Positions 1 through 10,972 of a DNA stretch of 64,000 nucleotides are shown here, one piece after another. A program made the translations under genes and the position numbers. This stretch comes from Cloeon dipterum. Its lineage: Eukaryota; Arthropoda; Insecta; Ephemeroptera; Baetidae. The stretch lies in assembly GCF_949628265.1 (NCBI RefSeq), contig NC_088789.1, forward strand, positions 22,747,883 through 22,811,882, in the 5' to 3' direction. The notes under the pieces are model-generated. The model was not told the origin of the DNA, ran no database searches, and saw only the letters and a list, made by a program, of their open reading frames with translations. Within the stretch, counting starts at the first letter, position 1; the number at the start of each line of letters is the position of its first letter.

Positions 1-128
1 TGGAGGGGCTTAACTGGAATTTCTCAACTTCATTACAGAAGAATCATAGACTTAAAGCCAATAAAAAAGTTATATACTGCGCAGCACATATCATAATATA
101 ACGTGCCAAGGTAGCCGAGGCGGAGGCG

Positions 129-130
<2 letters not shown>

Positions 131-175
<45 letters not shown>
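131..175. repeat. (CTG)15 trinucleotide microsatellite
   Basis: Fifteen uninterrupted CTG units (CAG on the other strand). The minus strand reads as poly-alanine within a short open frame, but nothing around it looks like a coding exon, so it is treated as a simple repeat. Confidence 0.95.
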
Positions 176-177
<2 letters not shown>

Positions 178-1864
178 TTACTTATCTGCTCCATTAGAGA
201 GAGTGAGAGAGAGAGAAGGGGGTTATTACACACCGGAGTGTGCGCTATATTTTAGCCTGTCTTAAGACTTCGCGCAGCTAAAGGGGGTTTAACGCGTTAT
301 GATGATATACAGCTTTTTGTTACTAAATCACGCAGCCGGCACCACGTCCCGGCATTATCCCGCCTTAATTATTCATTTTTGGAAAATTTTCTGCCAATTC
401 AGATCGGGGGAATCGCGAATAGAGTGATTCTGCGCCGCAATGAAATTAAGGCGCTTGATTAATATGCGTGTCGCTGCCGGCGAAAATTTGTCTGCGAGAG
501 ATAATATTCATGTTTGCGATGCGAGATCGCTCTTTGAGGGCTGGAAATTAGTTAAAAGAGAGCATGAATCAATTGAACTACAACTAATTTTTCCAGGCAC
601 AAAATGAAAGCATTTTTTTAAGTTTAAAGATCAAACCAACAGGCGTAAAACCAAAATGCCAGTAAATTTTGCATTTTTAATTTTTATATGAACGTTTTTG
701 CATGGACAAATATTTTTAGTGATGATTTTTTTTCAATTTATTTGAGCGCTTAAATTTTATTCCGAGGTAAAGGAATTTAATTTTAATTTTTTTTGTACGT
801 CTTGGTTACGGTTAGAAACAAATTGAGCGCGGATCACGTAATTAAGAGAGTTTCAACGTGGCTTGTGTATGGATTGAAAAGTTAAATCTGGCTAAAATAA
901 GTATGTAATTGATCAAATTGATAGTTATAACCATTTTACTGCATTGTTTAATAATCAAGAGAGGACGTTGCAACAGTTGAAATTAAAAATTGAGCAATTA
1001 TCATGACAAATTTCATTTATTTCTCATCAATATCTATACAACGGTGTATGACACCTTATGGGGAAATATTTTGTTGTAACATAAAATAAGATTAAGATTT
1101 CAAGTAGAGAACCACGCCTCACAATTTGAAACACATTACAGCCACTTTTCTGAAAAAAATACAGTGCTTCTATTGGCTGTAAATTAATCCTTAGGGAATA
1201 TTTCATGCATTGACAACAAAGATATTTCGAGGTGTCACTGCATTAATCCCCTTTGAGCAATAATAAAACTCATCAACTACGTTAAAAACCCTTAACAACC
1301 ATCTAAATCGCTTGTCTTTAGTATAAAAAACACTATTTAATTGACAAATTTGTTGGTAAATTTTAAAACCTTTTAAGAAATACAATTCTTTTCACATAAA
1401 AGCAGCAACAAAAAAATAGGTTAAAAAATTATTTACAGAAATAAAAAATAGTGGGATTTAACCATGTCCTAGTTTTCTAAATTAGATCTTAAAGCTCTTT
1501 TTAAAACTGAAACTATGAGAAAGAATTGCAACTCCCTGAAAATTTGATAGCACTGGCAAAATAATTGTTAGGAAAAATGAGTAAAAACAGTTTATATTCA
1601 TCGAAAACACAGTCTAAATCCCCAAACTTTTTATTCAAGGTGCATTGCCAAGAAACAAATTGCAATTAATGTGTACTGGAGCCAGTTACGTAACGAAAGA
1701 CACTAAATCTGCGATATCAAAGTGATGAGAGAACACGCACGCGGACGCAATTCGAGCAAACACCGGCGTCGTGAGTCGCGAGAAGCAGCGATTATAAAAA
1801 TGTTGACTCTTCGCGCTGCGTTTGTAAATCAGCGAGAGAGCTACTTTGATTCCCATCGCATCAT

Positions 1865-1872
1865 TGACGTCA
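1865..1872. promoter_or_regulatory. CRE-type palindrome TGACGTCA
   Basis: A perfect 8-bp CRE/ATF palindrome lies in a GC-richer island of the dve intron, about 20 bp before a CACCTG E-box. An 8-mer can arise by chance, so a regulatory role is only a possibility. Confidence 0.3.
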
Positions 1873-2658
1873 CTTAATTGCACAGCGTCACCTGCTGCGC
1901 TGCTACTGTTTAGGCCAAGACGCGCGGGTGTAAATTTTATTATCGCGCGAGCACAGCCATAAAATGCTCATCCCTTATCACCGCGCCGCGCCACCAACGT
2001 GAATGCGTGTTTGTGTGCAATCGCCGAGTAAGAGGAAAGCACACAGTGCAGAGCCACTTTGGCCGTGTCAAAACTGCATTATAAATTGCTAAGTTGGAGC
2101 AAACAGCCTGATAAAGTTTGATCTAATTTCGAAACAATGCACTACGTAGATTTTTTGATCAACAATGATGTGACTTGTAAGCAGTGTGTTCATCCTTATA
2201 TGACACGCAGAGTGTTTGACTAATTTTTTTTAATCAGACATGTCTTGCTGGTTTTTTCCGTGGATTTTAGCTGTAAACTCCCGGAATATTTTTTTTCTAA
2301 TTCATTTAGTTAAAGAGTAGAGGTCTCAGCCGTGTGATTTAAGGTGGCGGCTGGCAGGACCAGCCAAGCTGAATTATTTTCCCGCTGGCGGTGGCTGAAA
2401 ATATTTTAAACGTGAAGTCTGATAGTGATTGAAGGGCCGCTAGACATTTTTTCTCCTGCAATTTTTAATTTTTGACCCCTTTTCATCGGCGGCTGGCAGC
2501 TGCCCACTTCACCAAAAATTTGCCGGTTGGCTGAGACCTCAATTACAAATTATCGATTTAAAAAAGCAGATCTTAAAATAATTTAATCATTTTGTGTATT
2601 TATTGCAACAATGTCTATAATTAAAATTAACAACCATCGATGTATTTTTTCGTTTCAG

Positions 2659-5600
2659 GGATTCCTGACGCAAATTTGCCGGGGCCAGAATCCCACTTCG
2701 GAGCCGAACGACGAGACGAAACGGCGTTTCGAGCAGTGGCTCGCCGTGCACCAGCAGCCCACTGGGGTGCACCAGATGATTGGGGCTGCAGCAGTCCCTC
2801 CGCCCCCGCACCCCTCGCCGTCGATGATGGGCCACCACCCGTCGATGGCCTCCCTGCCGCGGCCGACGCCGCACTTCGGCGACCACCGCCGGCTGCCCAT
2901 CTCGCCGACCAAACTAGAATCGCTCGCCCAGCACCCTGGCATGCCCGACCACATGCACCCCGCTTTGCAGGTGATGCTCGCTTCTTTAAAAAATGTAAAA
3001 TGAAATATGATTTTCTGGTGTGCTATAGATATGAGACTAAATTGACCGGAAAATAAGAAAAAATGTTTCAGTACTGATAAAATAGGTGTGCTATTTTTTT
3101 AATTATGCACAGCTTCAAAAGATAAGTTTCTATCAAATTTTAATTAAAGAGAATTCGTGTCATGATTTTTTTAATTATTAGCCAAAATTAACAATGATTT
3201 AATCTGACAATAATTTAGGGCTGTAATTTCTTTTAAAAATGTAAACGAATTTTTCAGATTAATTTTGGACTAACATTTTTGCTTAGAATTCCAAAGTTTA
3301 GAAATGTTTTTAATGCTCCGTGCAAAATTTGACATTTGCACGGATTTTTAAGCATTTTTAGCATATTTTAAACGTTTTCAGCCGGTTTAAAAAGCAGTAA
3401 ATTCGAGCTTTTGTGATGGTCCCATCAGCAAAACAAAAAAACATTCATTCGATAAATAATTTAGCAAGCATGTTACGAAAGCATCTTTTCGCAGCGATTA
3501 GAGTCGACAGAATAGGCAATACGCCGATCACAGCGACTAATCCGGTTGCCTAATGCTCGTGTTGCAGACTGTGCAGAGCCAGTATCCGACGCAGAAGACG
3601 CGGATGCGTACCAGCTTCGACCCTGAGCTCGAGCTGCCAAAGCTGCAGAGGTGGTTCGCCGAGAACCAGCACCCAAGCCGACACCAGGTGAGCTTAACGC
3701 ACGACCCGCATCCTCTGCCAGATTAGGATAACACGAACGCTCATCTGGGCTGGCCTAACACACACGCACGCCGTGAAAATTTTAATGCGCGGGTGGGAAA
3801 ATGGCGTGAACAGCTGCAGCCAAAACTGATTCGCTTATCTCGGGCTATTAATGTTACAACTTTGGCCGTTGATATTTTTCTGATATTTTTCCTGAAAGTG
3901 AGTTAAATAATATTGGAATAGTTTTAAATTAATATTTTCTAATGGACATGTTGGTTTATTTATTTATTTAGAAACTACATTTAAGATCTTTTAAATTTAT
4001 TTATTTAAAACCTTGTTTCACTTTGCGTATATTATTAATATCGATTGCAAGCCAACATATTTAAATTTTATTTCTCATCTGATGTTGAAAAGAGGCTAAA
4101 GTATGTAATAATTTATTATAAACAAATTCTGCTTAACTGCTTTCAATATTGTCTAGTGGCTCATTTAAAAATACAAAATAATTATTATTACAGATAAATT
4201 TTAAAACATATTAAAAAATTAACTAATGAAAAATAACTTTAAAAGAAAATGCACTTTAAACAACATGTTTAATTTAACATTCAACAATATTTTATTGTTT
4301 AAAAATTTGTAATTAATAGTACAGTTTTAATAAGCTCTGTTACCGGACAAGGAAGCTCATATATGATGTCCTATTTTAGCTGCTGAATGTTTTAAACAAT
4401 GTAGTTTGAATCAATTTCATTTAAAGAAATGGTTTGATTTAAAAGCTATTACAATATAATTGGTTTTGAAAAATTAGGTCAAATTTTTGTCTACAAAAAT
4501 TAAAAAAACTGCTTGCACGTTATCGTGCCATAACGATTGAATTCTGGAAATAAAAATATTTCTCTTTGAGATTTTTACTGGGGTCCTGTAAATTGTAAAA
4601 AAAATATTCATACATGAAAAACAACAAGCATCTAAATGCCAATTTTAAGTTCCTATTTCATCAAATTAATTAAAAATCAGCAGTTTTTTGGCAGCTAGGA
4701 ATATAATTATAAATATTGGAATTTACTGAAATATATTTTCCAGGATAAAACAGAAAAATAGGGGCTTTTCTACAAATTAAAAACGACAAATATACCATTT
4801 GGCTCATCGAATAGCATGTCTACCTTTAATATTTAACATCACAGAAGAAATTTGGATTCGATTCACTAAACTATTCCAACGCTAAACATTTTGTTTTATT
4901 TAGAGCTGCATATTTCGTCAAATTATAATAACATTTTCTCCAGTTGTAAAAAATTTAATTTGAAAAACACTATAATTCTTAAAACTGGAAATTTTGTGTG
5001 TGAGTTCTTTTCCGACTTTACATAATATTTTTTATTTTTAACTATAGCGGACTAGATAATGTGAATTGGTCCGTGATGAGCATGAATTATTCTGTACTAA
5101 AAAAGACTATGATTTAAAAATATTAAATTTAATTTATAAATTTAAAAAAGCGTCTTCCGCCATCAGATTTTATTTAGAATTTTTTTGTGGCCGTTTGCGG
5201 AAAACAAAAAAAAAATCATTTTTTGACACGCACCCTTTAAAAACTGAGTTTTGAGTGAACTGAAATAAACGGCATTTGTGGTAATGTTTCAGATCCAGCA
5301 GTACGTAAAGGAGCTGAACGCGCTGGACTCGCGGCGCGGGCGGAAGCCGTTGGACGTCAACAACGTGGTTTACTGGTTCAAAAACGCGCGGGCGGCGCAG
5401 AAGCGGGCCGAACTGCGTCTACACATGAACGGCTACAGCAACGGGCCTTTGGGCCTGGGCGGCGGGCTGGGCGGGCCGAACCACCACATGCACCTGGGTG
5501 GCGGCATGCCGGTGCTCAAGTCGCCGCCGATGAGCCACAACGAGGGCTCGCTGTCCGACGGCGAGGAGGCCGACCTGCGGCGGATGCACCAAATTCAGAC

Positions 5601-6441
5601 GTCGCCCTACTCGCTGGTCACCAACAGCCGCAACTCGCTGCTCAGCCACCTGGCCCGCAGCGGCCGAGACGAGGAGGAAAGCGACGACGACCTGGAGGAA
5701 GAGGAGGACTCTTCGAATCCGACGCCGTCGCGCAACTCGTCCAGTCCGCACGCCAACCAGCTGGAGACAATGTCCAATGAGCAGCCCCTGCAGCTCACCT
5801 GCAATAAGGACGACGACCAGGACAAACGCAGCGAGCCGGACGTGAAGAAGGAGGCGTCGTCGCCCAAGGAGGAGGCGTCCGAGAACGAAGAAGATCAGCG
5901 GCCCAACACGGCGCCGAGCAGCCTCCACGCCGGTTCCCCGGACGACGGGCCGGAAGAGGAGGAAATCCACCGTCCGCCGTCCCGAAACTCGGACTTTGGA
6001 CCCGGAGCCCTGGTGCCCCGCACGCCCGGAGCTCCACTGTCCGACCGCGGCTTTCCGCTGGTGCCCAACAACAATTTGTTCAGCCACAGCATCATGTACA
6101 TGAGCCACTACATCCCCAGTTTGCAGCAGCAGGTGTCAGCGGCCGCGGGGCTCAACCTGGCGGCGGCTGCGGCCGCCGCCCACCTGGCGGTGGCGAACGC
6201 GGACGACCGCCGCAAGCGGAACCGCACCTTCATCGACCCGGTGACCGAGGTGCCGCGGCTCGAGCAGTGGTTCGGCATGAACACGCACCCGTCCCACAAC
6301 CTCATCCTCAAGTACACCGAAGAGCTCAACCGGATGGCCTACAGGCAGAAGTTCCCCAAGCTCGAGCCCAAGAACGTGCAGTTCTGGTTCAAGAACCGAC
6401 GCGCCAAGTGCAAGCGGCTCAAGATGACCCTGCCCCTCTAA
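2659..6441 (+). CDS. dve: Defective proventriculus homeodomain protein, 3' exons (5' end outside window)
   Basis: Three coding exons join in phase 0: 2659-2970, 3568-3687 and 5293-6441 (stop TAA 6439-6441), giving 526 C-terminal residues. Exon one encodes GFLTQICRGQ...ETKRRFEQWL, the region before the homeodomains that is shared with SATB-type proteins, followed by a His/Pro-rich linker. Homeodomain 1 (KTRMRTSFDPELELPKLQRW through WFKNARAAQKR) is split by the second intron and has extra residues (SRRGRK) before helix 3. Homeodomain 2 (RRKRNRTF through WFKNRRAKCKRLK) ends only four residues before the stop. Both have Lys at homeodomain position 50 (WFKN), the class known to prefer TAATCC. Between them are Gly/His-rich and acidic (DDDLEEEEDSS) stretches and an Ala run. 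Known Dve proteins are nuclear regulators of gut, head and appendage patterning. Identity is firm from both homeodomains. Confidence 0.95.
2971..3567 (+). other. dve intron, 597 bp
   Basis: The donor GTGATG at 2971 and the acceptor TTGCAG ending at 3567 keep the frame. The content is AT-rich and I see nothing else in it. Confidence 0.8.
3688..5292 (+). other. dve intron inside homeodomain 1, 1605 bp
   Basis: The donor GTGAGC follows the codons for HPSRHQ and the acceptor TTTCAG precedes IQQYVK, so the intron cuts homeodomain 1 between helix 1 and helix 2. The content is strongly AT-rich with no exon-like segment seen. Confidence 0.85.
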
Positions 6442-6768
6442 GCTCACAACCCCCACTCCGCTCCCATCGTAAATGATATTTCTTCGTGATTTGTTCGAAA
6501 TTGGAATGCCCGAACAGAAAAATAGTGATATGACCGAAAAGACGGCCTAGTGTTCCAAAAATTGATCAGCTGGATTAAAACTAGACTTTTTTACTTGTGA
6601 TTTTTTTTTATCAAAAATGTGATACGATGAGACCACTCAAATTTGAAATATTTTAGTGAGAAATTACTTTTCAATGTCACTTTAGACTTGGTCATAAAGA
6701 GAGTTTTGCTTTTTTGCTCATAAGTCTTTTACTTTAGCAAAAAGTGATTCGGCTTCACGGGACGAATG

Positions 6769-6888
6769 TCTAGCGTTTCAATGCAGTCCTCGGTGCGGAG
6801 GCAAGTGGCCCTTGAGTGGGCTGGGTCCCTGTGCGGCCTGGTGCGCCCATGTTATCCGTTCGCGGTGTTATTGGGACCCGGGTTTCAG
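6769..6888. repeat. Dispersed repeat, copy A
   Basis: This segment shares with 26778-26888 the motif TCTAGCGTTTCAAT and, about 70 bp later, GTGCGCCCATGTTAT followed by CGTTCG and TTATTGGG. The order and spacing match (72 against 67 bp), so the two are diverged copies of one element. No protein or tRNA similarity is evident. In the dve copy it lies within the predicted 3' UTR. Confidence 0.6.
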
Positions 6889-7635
6889 CATTCGTGCTAG
6901 TGCAGTGCGCGCCCTTCCCGGTCCGAGAGAACAGGGATAAAAATAGCAAAAAAACGCCCAGAAACATGCCCGAAATTTTAAGATACACTAAATTATTTTA
7001 CTTTTGTGTTTTTAACTTAAACTGTTCATCAATTCTAACAGTTTTCATCGTGCTCAACAGGCACAGATTATAGCTGCAATTAACTTTTAATGATTTCGAA
7101 AACAGAACAATTTTGCTTCGAAATTAAAAGACTGCGCACTCTTGTTAATGTGTCACCGCTAGATTAAAAAATCTTCGTCACCTCATGAGATCAAAGCTAA
7201 CAACCGATCTCAAGGTGAGAGGAAAAATTCAGTCTGAACAGATATCCGATTTTTTTATCGTGAGAATCTATTCATTAATTCCCTCCGCTTCCAGCACCAT
7301 TATTTCTCCTTCTAATGAAATGTTTTTCCGTCATACATGATTAAGGACGAGTCGAACTTGACACCCAGAATTCTCTTAAGCTGGAGAAAAAATTTCGGGC
7401 ATTTCACAAACTACGTTTTTGGGAATTCCAATTTCGGCCGAAACACGGGACACCCATCGTGCATGTATAGGTTGTGAAGATCGTCGTCTGTGTATGGTTG
7501 TAGGCCGCACGGGCCACCGCAAATTCATGTTGTGAAACTCAAACACTAAAATGTATAAATATCGCGAAAAGAATCTAGATCTCTGTCGAACCATTCCACG
7601 TAAAAAGAAAAATCAAATAAGACGACTATAGCTGT

Positions 7636-7665
7636 AATAAAGATTTAAATTACGACCACAATAAA
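7636..7665 (+). terminator. Candidate dve poly(A) signals
   Basis: Two AATAAA hexamers (7636-7641 and 7660-7665) are the first closely spaced pair downstream of the dve stop. They are the best guess for the 3' end but are unproven. Confidence 0.35.
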
Positions 7666-9598
7666 GCTTTTACATACTCACCCCGGGCGATTCAAAAGAC
7701 ACTAAAGCACATTTTTATTGATTGATATTCTAGCTTATTTCGCGACGCAGTTGTTTAGTTTTGATACGGAGATTGTTGGATTCCTGCTCGGTTGTTTTGA
7801 TTAAGTTTAGAACCAAGGTTATTGGATGAGATGAGTGTTCGAAATGTAGTCACTTTGCCGTTGCTTAATTTATAATTGTGATACTATGTATAGTAAGTTT
7901 TAGACCGCAAAAGACAAGATTCACAATTGGTTGCCAAGCGTTTTTATGATCACCCTTGTTACACACTTTGAGTATTACACTTAATTTTTTTCCTAACGAA
8001 TAAATAAGTGTGTGCACATAAGTTAACTGTAATAAACATTAGTATTTAAACAGAATGTATATGGTCAACAATAATAAAAAAAAACTGAATACACAGAATT
8101 TGCACTGAAGTTTTCCTTCCCTGCTGATCAACCACAGCGGCAGCGGGTCAACTAATGAGAGAATTTATTGCCGGGCTGGCAGCGGGCGTAAAACGCCTGA
8201 GCAAAGATATAAATCAATGTTTGCAGTAATTAAAAGAGCTGCTGTTGGGGAAGACGAGACGTGACCACCCATCATATCTAAGCTGGCAAATCCCGCGCAG
8301 CAAATTTTTATTAGATGGGCGGGCGCGTAATTAATGGACGCGGATTTAACGTTTGTTTGAGCAACGGGTGCGCGTCTTTGTTTAATCTCGAAGAAAGAGA
8401 GTTAGCGGGCGCGCGTGCCTTTGTGCCATTGTTCGTCTCATCTTGTTATTCACGGCGCAAATATTATCCTAGCTCTCGCGCCGGATGGATTTGCCGCCTC
8501 TGACATCATTATCAAAGGATCAGACGCCGGCTCCGCGCGCCACGAGTCAGAAAATCTTCCGATGGAATTACTGCGAGTGTGCTGCGTGCGATACTGATTT
8601 TAAAGAGGAAGCAGCCACGCCACCTGCGTAGCTCCGCAGATGTGCCGGTTGCATACCAAGTTTTGGGTATTGCTGCTTTTGAAAAAGAATCTTCTAACAA
8701 AGTAAATTGTATTAGACCGTGTTTAATCAATTTGTACCTCCGAAGAGAATAAAATTTGTAAAATAATCTCATAGCAGCTACGAAATGCTCAATTTTAATT
8801 TTATTTCTAAAGTTCGGAAAATAAGACTAACTATCAACTGTCTTCTCTGTGCATTTGATTCTCTTTTAGAAACCTTCTAGCACGGCTGCCGTAATAATTT
8901 ACTCATTTTGAACCACGATAAAAATCATCTTAAACTATCTGAAAGACCTTTTTAGACCATCTAAATTACCAATTTTTCTTTTTTGATATTTTTTAAATGG
9001 ATTGAGATATAATTAATAAGTCAGTTTCCAAAGAATTAAAAAAAATAAAACCACGTTGTTTATAGCACCAGCGAATGTCAAATTTGAGAAAGTAAATTAC
9101 ACTGATTTTAATCCTCAGGTTATAAATAATATTTTATTGAATTAAATTCTTTAATAAAGAAAATCAGGCATAATTTTCCTTAACAATTGCGCCTCGTCCT
9201 TCTAAAAATCATTATTAGAAAATTGTTCAATACTATTAAATTTAAAATTAGTTAAAATGTTACAAAAACAGAATTTATGAGAAGATTATTTTCTAAAATT
9301 CTAAATTGTACAGAAATTATAATTGTCCTTACCAAAAATCTGTGGTTTTCATTGTTGGCATACGCAATGAAGAGTATTTTTTCCACTTTCCAGAGAAACA
9401 TTATTTGTTTAAAAATCTTGTAAGTTTAAAATTAATATTCGGCTGAAATTTATGATGTTCTGGTTATACGCGGGAATTTTTGAAATGATTCCTGGACCGA
9501 TTTTGTGTATCTTTAATAAAAATGGTGAAAAGTCCATAAATTGATTAAGGCATTTTCCATTTTCCTTGTTTAGTCGGGAAGCTACATTTCCTTATATA

Positions 9599-9640
9599 CA
9601 CTGAAAAAAATTTTGTGTTCTATTACGAAACGTAGTTGTG
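9599..9640 (+). repeat. Left terminal inverted repeat
   Basis: This 42-bp repeat is paired with 10931-10972 in inverted orientation. The four mismatches are mostly transitions, which suggests modest age. Confidence 0.9.
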
Positions 9641-9867
9641 TAAATCTCGGTGCCACAACCAATAGCGTAATTTTACACAACCATCAGTGTTTATGGTGCA
9701 TAACTGCATTTTGTAGACTAACACATTTTGGTTGTGTAAAATAACACGCATTCATTGTGTAAAATCACACTATAGGGTGTTTCTAATAACACGCGTTTGT
9801 TGTGTAAAATTACAATTCAGGGTGATGTTTAAAATTACACAGCCAAATTAAATTGTAGAATATTTTA

Positions 9868-10544
9868 TTAATAATTTACAAGTGAAGAGGCAGATAAGCA
9901 GCACACATACCTCCCGCTCGATTTCTGACGATGGTGAGAGGCAAGCAGCAAACAGTTATTAGCATCTCCTTTTCGCAGTTTGATGTTCTGTCCTCCCACA
10001 ACAAACTAGTACATATAAGGAAAAATATCTTTTAGATAATTTGGATTAAAATATTGAGAGCGACTTACAGAGGCTTTTTCGTCGTTTTGACCATCCCCTT
10101 TTTCCCTTTCTGCGATTTTATTTAGCTTGGAGAGTTGATCTTCATTCTATAATTCAGAAAATGTATTAAAATATGACGTATGTTTTGGAATTTTATTTTT
10201 TATTTACCTTTATGAGGAAATTTAAACTGGAATATTTTTTACAAATCTTTAAGCAAAGACTCGCAATCCACATCTTCCTCAGTAGAGTATTTCTGGTGCT
10301 TGGCTGACTTCATAATATGAGCTTCCGTTCTCTGGGTGAACCAATTTCAGCTGTACTTCTCAAACGTTCATCCATGGCAGTTTTAGGGCAAATTTTGCTG
10401 TGATCCGTTTTATTTCCTTCAGAATCCTAATTAATGAGTTATCAATCTTTAATTTCACACTGTCCACTCTATTCATATTTTAGATATTCCTACCTCAATT
10501 CCCAAAGCAACATCCTTTATTCGTGCCGAGAAGAGGGTTTCCAT
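9868..10544 (-). pseudogene. Four-exon small gene inside the TIR element, one in-frame TGA
   Basis: On the minus strand four segments join in phase 0 through introns of 67, 61 and 63 bp with GT-AG borders: 10544-10494 (METLFSARIKDVALGIE), 10426-10208, 10146-10069 (NEDQLSKLNKIAEREK...) and 10005-9868 (FVVGGQNIKLRK..., ending SLVNY then TAA). An in-frame TAG sits directly before the ATG, and AATAAA (9869-9864) overlaps the stop. A likely 5' UTR exon ends at the GTGAGT donor at 10656. The only defect is a TGA at 10312-10310 within exon two; the frame stays open on both sides for 38 and 34 codons. Total is 160 residues plus the internal stop. The product is basic and Ser/Lys-rich with no domain I recognise. 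It may be a recently disabled element gene, or the true splicing may avoid the TGA. A further donor-like GTATGT lies inside exon four. Confidence 0.6.
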
Positions 10545-10930
10545 CTAACAGCAAGCATACCGCGCATTAACTGACCTTAAAGAGGAAAACTAAATAGATC
10601 ATTCGGAATTTTCATTAACCACTGCACTATTAATAGTCAATGAAACAAATACTCACATTATTTCGCCTTATGAGACAATGATGCGATCGATAAACGAGGA
10701 TTTAAGGACGTAAATATTTCACAGTTCATGGGGATGATGCCATGATGTGGGCTGTGGGGGCGGAAACGCTAGACGCCTCGATGCGGTGGTGAAGAAAAAG
10801 TAGTCAAGCAGGGCGGGAGAATTAAAAAACGCTCTTAAGTCCTATTCGTTGTGTAAAATCACACAATAAAATTCATCCCAAATAAAAAACACAACAAGAT
10901 TGTGTTTAAGCTCGTCAGGCGCCCAAAAAA

Positions 10931-10972
10931 CACAACCGCGTTTTGTAATAGAACATAAAATTTTTTTCAGTG
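10931..10972 (-). repeat. Right terminal inverted repeat
   Basis: Inverted partner of 9599-9640. It is followed directly by TA, matching the TA before the left repeat. Confidence 0.9.

Larger units (their letters stand above)
1..2658 (+). other. dve intron (upstream part), non-coding
   Basis: No coding exon is visible before the acceptor at 2657-2658. Because the first dve exon seen here starts in phase 0 and has no plausible start codon of its own, this stretch is read as the 3' part of a large dve intron. It contains a (CTG)15 run, a GC-richer island at about 1690-2060 with a CRE palindrome, and otherwise AT-rich DNA. The assignment as intron is inference. Confidence 0.6.
6442..9596 (+). 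other. dve 3' UTR and following spacer
   Basis: The sequence after the dve stop has no credible open frame. Poly(A) signals at 7636-7641 and 7660-7665 would give a 3' UTR of about 1.2 kb, and further AATAAA motifs follow near 8000-8040. A GC-richer island lies at about 8130-8640. How much is transcribed cannot be read from sequence. Confidence 0.5.
9599..10972. mobile_element. TIR element of 1374 bp carrying a small intron-containing gene
   Basis: The ends are 42-bp inverted repeats (9599-9640 and 10931-10972) matching at about 38 of 42 positions. They start CACTGAAAAAAATTTT, and the right end finishes with CAGTG. A TA dinucleotide flanks each side (9597-9598 and 10973-10974), compatible with a Tc1/mariner-like TA target site, though two bases are weak proof. 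Just inside the ends are repeated TTGTGTAAAATYACAC motifs: several at 9667-9840 on the left and one at 10847-10866 on the right. The interior carries exon-like segments on the minus strand and no transposase that I recognise, so it looks non-autonomous or belongs to a class I cannot name. Confidence 0.85.

Noticed and set aside
33-233. Minus-strand frame with a poly-alanine run
   Set aside because: It is just the (CTG)15 microsatellite read on the other strand inside AT-rich DNA.
5419-6108. 229-codon frame antisense to dve
   Set aside because: Arises from the GC-rich codons of the dve exon; composition (Arg/Val/Leu/His) is typical of an antisense shadow.
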